Source: Anaerolinea thermophila
GTDB taxonomy: Bacteria; Chloroflexota; Anaerolineae; Anaerolineales; DRKV01
Assembly: GCA_020722405.1 (NCBI GenBank)
Contig: DYKW01000006.1
Location: forward strand, 1-22,239
Length of the DNA stretch: 22,239 nt
Direction of reading: 5' to 3'
Both the position numbers and the translations under genes were made by a program. Below, one piece after another: positions 1 to 4,938 of this stretch. The number at the start of each line of letters is the position of its first letter. The first letter of the stretch is position 1. Below the pieces are notes generated by a model. It made no database searches and had not been told where the DNA came from. It saw only the letters and a program-made list of their open reading frames with translations.

Positions 1-108
1 GCGGTGCACTTCAATAGCGGCACCGATAATGCTCTCCGTGATCTGGTCAAGATTTCCCCGTTCTGTCATCTCAGCGCTCTCTGCGTTTTCGGCGGTAAAC
101 AAATACAT
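1..108 (-). CDS. GxxExxY family protein, N-terminal fragment
   Basis: Partial gene that runs off the left edge; 36 codons are visible. The visible end, LDQITESIIGAAIEVHR, matches the N-terminal signature of the GxxExxY family, small proteins usually described as PD-(D/E)XK nuclease-like and of unproven function; the family normally continues with a Leu-Gly-Pro-Gly stretch that lies outside the window. Two starts are possible: ATG at 108, giving an N-terminus MYLFTAENAESAE that is encoded by a purine-rich Glu/Ala-type repeat, or ATG at 69 (MTERGNLDQ), which is closer to where the family homology begins. The gene sits 85 bp after yceD, where rpmF would normally be found. Family recognition is from the motif only; activity cannot be judged from this fragment. 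Confidence 0.7.
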   Translation of the reverse strand, partial: MYLFTAENAESAEMTERGNLDQITESIIGAAIEVHR

Positions 109-193
109 CGGCCGATTTTTACGCCGAAGGGCACAAGCAGTTTTTTCTGCTGCGACCTCCGCAGGCTTTACGGTAAAAGGTGGGCAATTGTAC

Positions 194-703
194 CTATCCA
201 CCACCGTCCAATAGCCGCTTGAGCCCCTCCAAACGCGGGTCAATAACTTCGTCTTCGTGGTGGCAGGTCTCGTAATTGAGATTGTTGCCACATACCGGAC
301 ACAGCCCCTTGCAATCCGGGCGGCAAATGGTCTGAATGGGGATTGATAGAATCATGTATTCGCGTGTCAGAGGGGACAGGTCAATCTGCCCACTCTCAGG
401 AAAGGAAAATTCAGCCCCAGGCATCTTGCCCTGGAAAGCAAACAACTCGGTAAAGTCAACCTCCAGCGATTGGGAAAAAGGTTCCAGGCAGCGCATGCAC
501 TCTACAATCGTTTCAGCCTGCAACTGCACACGGACGGTAACGCCTTTAGAGACACGGTCGAAAGTAACCTGCCCGTGCACATTGTGCAAGGTCAGATCAG
601 GCCACGTAATTGTCTCGATGTCGATAGGGATATGGCGTACGTAGCCGACCATTTCAGCGGCCACAAAGCCAACGTTAAAGTGTAAAAGGTTGAAAGCGTT
701 CAT
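194..703 (-). CDS. yceD: YceD/DUF177 family protein (23S rRNA accumulation protein)
   Basis: A 169-residue protein of the DUF177/YceD family, whose Escherichia coli member supports accumulation of 23S rRNA and is usually encoded just upstream of rpmF (ribosomal protein L32). Family features are the ECMRC pair (Cys69, Cys72) in a beta-rich N-terminal half, an acidic FTELF segment, and a C-terminal Cys cluster (Cys127, 131, 135, 138 and 147) followed by DPRLEGLKRLL. The cysteine pattern suggests a zinc site, as in many bacterial members; this is inference. ATG at 703 is chosen over an in-frame extension to 751 because TTAGGA lies about 8 bases upstream and homology begins near this Met. The next minus-strand gene is a GxxExxY fragment, so the usual yceD-rpmF pairing is broken here. 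Confidence 0.85.
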   Translation of the reverse strand: MNAFNLLHFNVGFVAAEMVGYVRHIPIDIETITWPDLTLHNVHGQVTFDRVSKGVTVRVQLQAETIVECMRCLEPFSQSLEVDFTELFAFQGKMPGAEFSFPESGQIDLSPLTREYMILSIPIQTICRPDCKGLCPVCGNNLNYETCHHEDEVIDPRLEGLKRLLDGGG

Positions 704-837
704 GGAATGTTTCCTAAGGACTTGCGCTTCGCCTGCGTCACTACAGACCAAACCTTAAAACTCCGAGCAGGCCGGTGTAGCACCTTGTTAGCGCTGATGT
801 TGGCGCAACCCTTGAACAGAACGGTGCACTTGAACAA
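704..837. other. Intergenic region upstream of yceD with weak inverted repeat
   Basis: No gene is seen. It holds a loose inverted repeat: a GCTTCGCCTGC arm near 726-736 faces GCAGGCC near 767-773. A GTTAGCG lies at 787-793. On the minus strand this looks faintly like another attC-type site, but the second core triplet is CTT, not GTT, so it is not called as one. No convincing promoter for yceD was found. Confidence 0.35.
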
Positions 838-1064
838 CTAAATCTCTTCATCTTCTTGATCCATATACTCCCACATTTCATTCTGGTGTAGCCATATTGG
901 ATCTGCAATCCTTCTGATAAACTCATCTTTATTCATGCCATCAATTGTTTCGGGACGTTTGACTCTTACTTGCTTTCCATTCATGAAGACCCACATATAT
1001 TTTTTTGCCTTTCTGTTTTGGCCTTTTTTCTAGCTCGTTTGAGATTCTTTTTAACCTTTGCCAT
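838..1064 (-). CDS. Small basic protein, reading frame broken in an A7 run
   Basis: Reading from ATG at 1064 gives a very basic start (MAKVKKNLKRARKKAKTERQ). The frame then stops early at a TGA. One extra A in the A7 run at 1000-1006, or a -1 ribosomal shift there, joins it to an open frame ending at TAG 838-840. The joined product would have about 75 residues: a Lys/Arg-rich head, then YMWVFMNGKQVRVKRPETID, then DEFIRRIADPIWLHQNEMWE and an acidic tail. The second part reads like a real conserved small protein; I do not recognise a named family. Alternatives are an indel or assembly error in the homopolymer, a -1 shift at A AAA AAT, or a separate 51-codon gene starting at ATG 990. It starts 20 bases after an attC-like repeat. 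Confidence 0.55.
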
Positions 1065-1084
1065 TTTCTTCTATTCTTTTATTG

Positions 1085-1209
1085 CACCAACGGTTTGCGT
1101 AATCTGTCCGCCGGTTTGATTTGCAACCATTCTGAACCAGAACCACATTAGCCTAAATTGCGACCCTACCCGCTACCCATAGGCGGGTCAGATATATGTT
1201 GGGTTAGGC
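1085..1209 (-). repeat. attC-like imperfect inverted repeat A
   Basis: About 125 bp with attC-like layout. On the minus strand there are two overlapping R''-type boxes, GCCTAAC and ACCCAAC (both fit RYYYAAC), then a short spacer and an L-type arm ATCTGACCCGCC. After a central region come the partner arm GGCGGACAGAT, a spacer, and GTTGGTG as R'. The L arms pair as two 5-bp blocks, with one extra base and one mismatch in the R''-side arm, as expected of attC extrahelical bases. R' matches GTTRRRY only over GTTGG. It shares arm sequences (AACGGTTTGCGT, and GGCGGG-CAGAT with one base changed) with the repeat at 1728-1854. Read by eye; no fold was computed. Confidence 0.45.
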
Positions 1210-1226
1210 GGCATTTTCCCTTCTGC

Positions 1227-1634
1227 TTAGGGTATGAACTGATCAACATACTGCAAATAGCCTCGCCTGCCGCCACGCTTGTTCCATTTGCCCACCGATT
1301 TATGGATCCGCTTCAGGCAGCCAATGATTTCATCGACCGTAAGCGGTTCTGGTGTTCCGAGCTCAACATCATTAGATTCCGTTACTATGCGCGCCCGTCC
1401 TAGCCGCCATTCACACATCCTCTGGACATTTTCATACACTTGCTCTGCTAACAATGACAATCTTGGTCTTTCAAATGTGCGCTGCTGTTGCTCGGCCTGA
1501 TAATGTTTGATCAGCGCATTGAGAACTTTGTCGACATCATAATCGGTCAATTCCCGCTGCTGTCGGTAGACCAGCACAATCGCAAACTCAATATTTTGCA
1601 GAACATCCAGGTATTCCTCTTCTATATTTGGCAT
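1227..1634 (-). CDS. Conserved hypothetical protein, 135 aa
   Basis: An uncharacterised cytoplasmic protein. It opens MPNIEEEYLDVLQNIEFAIV, contains VYRQQRELTDYDVDKVLNAL and an amphipathic helical middle (LAEQVYENVQRMCEWRLGR), then a Thr/Pro linker, an LTVDEIIGCLKRIHKSV helix and an aromatic tail ending YLQYVDQFIP. I recall similar unnamed proteins from cyanobacteria and Chloroflexota but cannot name a domain. ATG at 1634 is preferred to GTG at 1643 because GAGGAG sits eight bases before the ATG and directly abuts the GTG. No signal peptide or membrane segment is seen. The gene lies between two attC-like repeats, with its stop 17 bases before the R'' box of the downstream one, as in an integron cassette. 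Upstream it has its own inverted repeat, and thus possibly its own promoter. Confidence 0.75.
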   Translation of the reverse strand: MPNIEEEYLDVLQNIEFAIVLVYRQQRELTDYDVDKVLNALIKHYQAEQQQRTFERPRLSLLAEQVYENVQRMCEWRLGRARIVTESNDVELGTPEPLTVDEIIGCLKRIHKSVGKWNKRGGRRGYLQYVDQFIP

Positions 1635-1666
1635 GGCTTTCACTCCTCACAAGGTTGTTAGTTAGC

Positions 1667-1694
1667 AATTCACGCTGTTTTACTAATGTGAATT
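1667..1694 (-). promoter_or_regulatory. Inverted repeat upstream of the 135-aa gene, possible operator
   Basis: AATTCAC and GTGAATT form a perfect 7-bp inverted repeat with 14 bases between the arms, 33 bases upstream of the ATG at 1634. A weak -35/-10 pair (TTGTTG, 16 bases, TAAAAC on the minus strand) overlaps it. The symmetry is seen directly; an operator or promoter role is inference. Confidence 0.3.
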
Positions 1695-1727
1695 TTACCA
1701 ACAATTATCCTGACCAAGCATGTTGCC

Positions 1728-1854
1728 ACCTAACGGTTTGCGTTCGGTGCTCGCCGACTTGACAAACACACCCCAATTTTACCAGAAACCAAAAGAGCAA
1801 AAATCGCGCCGCATCCCCACAGCCGAAGGCGGGGCAGATTAACGTGTTATTGGG
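1728..1854 (-). repeat. attC-like imperfect inverted repeat B
   Basis: Shares the outer sequence CACC-AACGGTTTGCGT and the inner GGCGGG-CAGAT with the repeat at 1085-1209 and has nearly the same length. On the minus strand R' is GTTAGGT, a perfect GTTRRRY. The R'' side is poor: CAATAAC, keeping only the AAC core. Pairing of the L arms is weaker than in copy A. The upstream open frame stops (TAG 1855-1857) directly against its R'' side. Confidence 0.35.
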
Positions 1855-2286
1855 CTATCTCTCGAAGTGTGGAAGAACACCCCCGAATGGCATCTGCTTG
1901 CGAGCAAGGCAACTTGATTTTGAAAACCCTTTTTGCCAAAAAGCGCGACCTTGCAGGCAAAGCGACCCTGAAAAGGACAACCGCCTGCCCACGCAACCCG
2001 CGTGGCGAAAAAGTGCACCACTTTGCAACCCTGATTGTGAGCAAAACCAGCCGAAACGAAAACGGAGCTTTTCAGTTAAGACCTTTTTGCCGAAAACCGA
2101 GACCGCCCAAGCCCTGAACGCGGGCAAGGCAACCGAGCAGGCGAAACCCCCTGCCCGCCAATTGTGGCGAAAGACGTTCGAAAAGTGCGACCAAAGACAA
2201 AACGAGCAGATCGTAAACCCTTTGGACAGCCCAATGATAAAGTTCAGCCGCCACACGGCGCTTCTCAGCACCCCCCTTTGCAAACC
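1855..2286 (-). other. Unassigned stretch between attC-like sites, possible cassette body
   Basis: A stretch between two attC-like repeats. The plus strand is rich in purines and recurring GGCAAAA, GCGA and AAAACC-like words, and several frames on both strands are open. On the minus strand one frame is open from TTG 2283 to TAG 1855, exactly filling the gap, but its 142-residue product is unusually rich in Phe, Trp, Cys, Ser and Arg and matches nothing I know. It may be a non-coding cassette or a decayed gene. I do not call a protein here. Confidence 0.3.
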
Positions 2287-2337
2287 GCTAACTTTTTGCC
2301 CGCGCGACAGTGCGGTCGCCTGCAGCCGGGGTTAGGC
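2287..2337 (-). repeat. attC-like short inverted repeat D
   Basis: Best small attC-like site. On the minus strand it begins GCCTAAC (perfect R''), ends GTTAGCG (R', core GTT kept), and has arms GCAGGCGAC and GTCGCGCGG around a CGCACT loop, with unpaired bases on the R'' side. At 51 bp it is close to the shortest known attC sites. The stop codon TAG of the DUF2442 relic (2338-2340) directly abuts the R'' box, the classical cassette geometry. Pairing was judged by eye. Confidence 0.45.
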
Positions 2338-2658
2338 CTACTCCAACCTGTCCAGACTCCCCAATCCACGCGCCGCCAACCAACGCCTCAGAGATTCCTG
2401 GCTCTCCATTGAACGCCTCCTCGTCAATAATCCTTCTACCCCAATATCTTCATCCAATTCCGGTCAGTGGATGCCATAGCCCGCCCCACTGATACGAAAG
2501 TTCTACCGCCCTTCTTCTGTTGCATACCCCAACCGTGGATACCAACTCAAAGGTACCGAAATCGTACGCCCATCTTCCAAATCCGCGCTTAGCGTGTCTT
2601 CAGTTATCTGTACCCTCAAAATCTTAGGAACTGATATACGTACCGCTACAGAATTCAT
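2338..2658 (-). pseudogene. DUF2442 family protein, two in-frame stops
   Basis: One continuous reading frame of 107 codons carries a recognisable DUF2442 protein. An N-terminal VAVRISVPKILRVQ precedes the family core LSADLEDGRTISVPLSWYPR, then come FRISGAGYGIH, PELDEDIGVEGLL and a C-terminal SMESQESLRRWLAARG. Two stops interrupt it: TAG after ATEEGR, where other members have a variable residue, and TGA where the conserved Trp of GIHWP is expected (TGG to TGA). Because the frame is otherwise intact to a proper stop, the inactivation looks recent. DUF2442 proteins are often encoded after DUF4160 as a toxin-antitoxin-like pair of unproven function, and a DUF4160-like remnant overlaps the start here. 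The final stop abuts an attC-like repeat. Confidence 0.75.
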
Positions 2659-2764
2659 CCCATTTCTCCCACAGTAATGTCATTTGCTCCTGCAAAAGGC
2701 GCTCAATGTGAAGATTATGGCGCAGTTTTCTGCCAGGCAGGTATACTTCAAACGGGCAAGTTCT
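2624..2764 (-). pseudogene. Possible DUF4160 C-terminal remnant
   Basis: A 46-codon open fragment after a TAA, with no start codon at its 5' end. It reads FEVYLPGRKLRHNLHIERLL, then QEQMTLLWEKWDEF. This matches the general pattern of the DUF4160 C-terminus (hydrophobic strand, a His-Asn/Leu helix, Glu-rich helix, then EKW-EF), and its position just before and overlapping DUF2442 by 35 bp fits the usual DUF4160-DUF2442 order. The N-terminal half is not found upstream, so it is truncated or frameshifted. The assignment rests on motif shape and neighbourhood. Confidence 0.4.
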
Positions 2765-2940
2765 TTACTTTTTTAGAACATGATTCGTTCCCGTATATGG
2801 CGTTTTGCGGCGATTGTTGCGATTGCGACCCATGATAGTCTCCCCATTGAGAGCAGATGCAAAAACCGGCCACGAATTTCGCGAATTGACACGAATTTTT
2901 CTGATTCTTGTAATCGTCAAAGAAACCGTGAACACCTGTT

Positions 2941-3020
2941 ATTGCGAGCGAACTTGCGGAGCGAAGCAATCTTTCACTTGAAACCAGGGGATTGCCTCGG
3001 GCTATCGCCCTCGCAAGGAC
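2941..3020. repeat. REP-like inverted repeat element
   Basis: The ends are inverted copies: TTGCGAG at 2942-2948 faces CTCGCAA at 3010-3016. Inside, GAAGCAATC faces GGATTGCCTC, so the whole 80 bp can fold as a long imperfect hairpin. The wording (ATTGCGAGCG..., GCGAAGCAATC) resembles palindromic repeats scattered through many environmental bacterial genomes; that recognition is from memory. Confidence 0.55.
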
Positions 3021-3202
3021 AGCCCACTCTGTTTATCCTACCTCTGACGATTACAGAAAACGTAATTTCCTTTGCGGCTCTGCGTCTTAGCGTTGAAATT
3101 TAACGCAATCCCCATTCTGGGGACTTAGTCGCCAAGACGCAAAGGTCTTCTGGATACATGCCGATTTTGGCGCGAAAACGTAATTTCACCGATTGGTTTA
3201 AA

Positions 3203-3232
3203 AAATCTGTGCGAATCCGTGTAAATCTGTGG
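3203..3232. repeat. 10-bp-period AATCTGTG repeat, three copies
   Basis: Three degenerate decamers in a row (AATCTGTGCG, AATCCGTGTA, AATCTGTGGC). A sister copy lies at 9059-9087. Function unknown. Confidence 0.55.
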
Positions 3233-3355
3233 CCGATCTTTTGTTTTCTGGCTTTTCTTGCTCCAGATTTGGAATTGCTGAGGCTCAAAATGCCAGAGAA
3301 GAAACTCACCCCACCCGCCCCTCCCCGACTCTCCGGCGGGGGGGAAGCCATCTCC

Positions 3356-3376
3356 GCTGAAGGCAATGCCTTCAGC
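3356..3376. repeat. Perfect 9-bp hairpin downstream of DUF402 gene
   Basis: GCTGAAGGC and GCCTTCAGC are separated by AAT. It lies 40 bases after the end of the DUF402 gene. Neither side is followed by a T-run, so an intrinsic terminator role is doubtful. Confidence 0.4.
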
Positions 3377-3415
3377 TACCCTAATTGAGGCGGTAGGCAA
3401 CGCCCAATCACACGT

Positions 3416-3883
3416 TTAGGGCGCGCAGGTCATCCAGTCGAGATTTTCCCCTTCTGCAAAGTGCCGTTGCAAGGTCGCCAGCGCCCGGCGGGCTTGCGTA
3501 CGCGTTCGGGCATCCAGCGGCAGGGCGGCGAATTCGTCTTCATCCAACACCACCTGCCGCCCGTCGGGGAAAACCAGCAAATCCAGCGCCAAGTCGCGGT
3601 ACGAAATCACCTCCGCACCCAGCACGGCCGGGTAGCCCACGTTGCAATACTAGCCGCGCAGCGCGTCATCCTGGCGGGCGTGAATTTCGAAGATGTTGTA
3701 CCAACGGTCGCTGTAAAACGTCTCCACAAAACGATCGCCACGCCCAAGGAGCATGCCGTGCAGCCAAGTATCCGGCCGGGCGAAAAAGGCCTCCAGCCGC
3801 ACGCAATGCGCCCCACGCACCAACAACCGCGCCGGATAGCCCCACACCTCACGCCCGTTCACATCCCGCTTGGAAACCCACAT
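3416..3883 (-). pseudogene. DUF402 family protein with in-frame TAG at a conserved Trp
   Basis: A 155-codon frame (plus stop) encoding a DUF402-domain protein, a fold that includes nucleoside-diphosphate phosphatases and FomD-like hydrolases. The N-terminal half has LLVRGAHCVRLEAFFAR, HGMLLGRGDRFVETFYSDRW and YNIFEIHARQDDALRG. Codon 78 is TAG exactly where the family has Trp in a G-W-Y-C-N-I/V motif. After it the same frame continues YCNVGYPAV, VISYRDLALDLLVFPDGRQ, VVLDEDEFAALPLD and a helical tail. A single G-to-A change therefore breaks an otherwise intact gene. It starts 3 bp after the thiamine transporter ATPase gene ends, so it is co-transcribed with the thi operon, but no link to thiamine is known to me. 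It could be a recent nonsense mutation, readthrough, or a sequencing error. Confidence 0.85.
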
Positions 3884-3886
3884 CGC

Positions 3887-4933
3887 CTACCCCACCAACA
3901 CTTGCAAGGCCTCCTGCGGCCAAAACCACAGGGTGATGCGCGCACCCACGGCAGGCAGCACCACACGCGCGCCAAAATCGGCCTGGATGTGCTCCCCGTC
4001 CACCTGCACCACCACGCGTTGACGCATGCCGCGGAAAGAGACTTCGCGCAGGACGCCTTCCAGGGAACCGGGCGACCCGGGGGTCAGGGTGAACCCATCG
4101 GGACGCAGCAGGAAACGCACCCGACCCGCGGGTGGCGCGCCAACCCCAGGGATCGGGAACACCCCAAAGGGCGTCCGTATCCCCCAGGCCTCCCCCTGAG
4201 GGATCACCTGCCCCTCGAAGATGTTCTCCATCCCCAAAAAGCGCGCCACAAAGGCATCCGCCGGAGCATGGTAAATCTCGTGCGGACTGCCCTGCTGGGC
4301 CACCTGCCCTTCTCGCAACAGGATGACGCGGTCGGCCAGGGTGAAAGCTTCCTCCTGGTCATGGGTGACGTACAGGGCGGTCTGGCGCAGGGCGCGCAAA
4401 ATGTGGCGCAAATCCACCAGCAGACGCTCCCGCAAGGCCCGGTCGAGTGCGCCGAGCGGCTCATCCAGCAGCAACAAGGCCGGACGCGGCGCCAAAGCAC
4501 GCGCCAGGGCGACGCGTTGCTGCTCCCCCCCGGAGAGGGTGGTCACATTGCGGCGCTTGAAATTGCCCAGCCCGACCAAATCGAGCACCTCCGAAACCCG
4601 CTGCCGGATTTCGTCCGGCGGCAGGTGCGCCATACGCAGCCCAAAGGCCACGTTGTCGAAAACGTTCATGTGCGGGAAGAGGGCGTAATCCTGAAAGACC
4701 ATGCCCACGCCGCGGCGGTGCGGGGGAATGGTGAGCAGGGAGCGCCCTTGCCAGCGCACATCGCCGCGGTCGGGAGATTGCAAGCCGGCGATGATTTCCA
4801 ACAGGGTAGATTTGCCGCCACCGCTGGGGCCGAGCAGCGCGCCAATTTGGCCTTCGGGCAGTTCGAAGGTCACGCCGCGCAAGGCAGAGGTGGTATCGAA
4901 GGTTTTGTGGAGGTCGGTAATCAGCAGAGACAT
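3887..4933 (-). CDS. thiQ: Thiamine ABC transporter ATP-binding protein
   Basis: A 348-residue ABC ATPase that would power import of thiamine at the inner face of the membrane. Walker A GPSGGGKST is at 35-43, Q-loop at Gln81 (VFQDYALFPH), signature LSGGEQQR at 133-140, Walker B LLLLDEP at 153-159, D-loop GALD at 161-164, and switch His191. A TOBE-like C-terminal domain (about 240-345) is of the kind seen in Fbp/Pot/ThiQ-class importers, longer than the classical E. coli ThiQ. ATG at 4933 is chosen although the frame is open to 5452: ABC homology begins directly there and the gene starts 5 bases after the permease stop, implying translational coupling. Substrate assignment comes from the binding protein and riboswitch; the ATPase alone would also fit iron or polyamine transport. 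Confidence 0.85.
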   Translation of the reverse strand: MSLLITDLHKTFDTTSALRGVTFELPEGQIGALLGPSGGGKSTLLEIIAGLQSPDRGDVRWQGRSLLTIPPHRRGVGMVFQDYALFPHMNVFDNVAFGLRMAHLPPDEIRQRVSEVLDLVGLGNFKRRNVTTLSGGEQQRVALARALAPRPALLLLDEPLGALDRALRERLLVDLRHILRALRQTALYVTHDQEEAFTLADRVILLREGQVAQQGSPHEIYHAPADAFVARFLGMENIFEGQVIPQGEAWGIRTPFGVFPIPGVGAPPAGRVRFLLRPDGFTLTPGSPGSLEGVLREVSFRGMRQRVVVQVDGEHIQADFGARVVLPAVGARITLWFWPQEALQVLVG

Positions 4934-4938
4934 GGCGC

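Larger units (their letters stand above)
2765..3415. other. Gene-free repeat-rich intergenic region
   Basis: No credible gene. It contains three 10-bp-period degenerate repeats of CACGAATT type (2871-2900), an 80-bp REP-like inverted element (2941-3020), a fragment like the GxxExxY-flanking repeat (GCGGCTCTGCGTCTTAGCG near 3074), an AATCTGTG-type triple repeat (3203-3232), a G/C-homopolymeric patch (3309-3343) and a perfect 9-bp hairpin (3356-3376). Apparent open frames on both strands here are translations of these repeats. Confidence 0.6.

Noticed and set aside
711..793. Fourth attC-like site upstream of yceD
   Set aside because: Some arm symmetry exists, but the core triplet on one side is CTT rather than GTT and pairing is poor.
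1844..2335. 163-codon plus-strand frame
   Set aside because: It spans two attC-like repeats and the stretch between them, with no family match; direction is opposite to all neighbours.
2780..3103. 107-codon plus-strand frame
   Set aside because: Its sequence is a translation of palindromic and decamer repeats.
3356..3376. Intrinsic terminator after the DUF402 gene
   Set aside because: Perfect hairpin but no T-run on either side.
2338..3883. Reassigned TAG/TGA codons (as Trp) explaining the in-frame stops
   Set aside because: All long genes in the window use ordinary stops and encode Trp by TGG, including the giant kinase; isolated transitions in two accessory genes are simpler.
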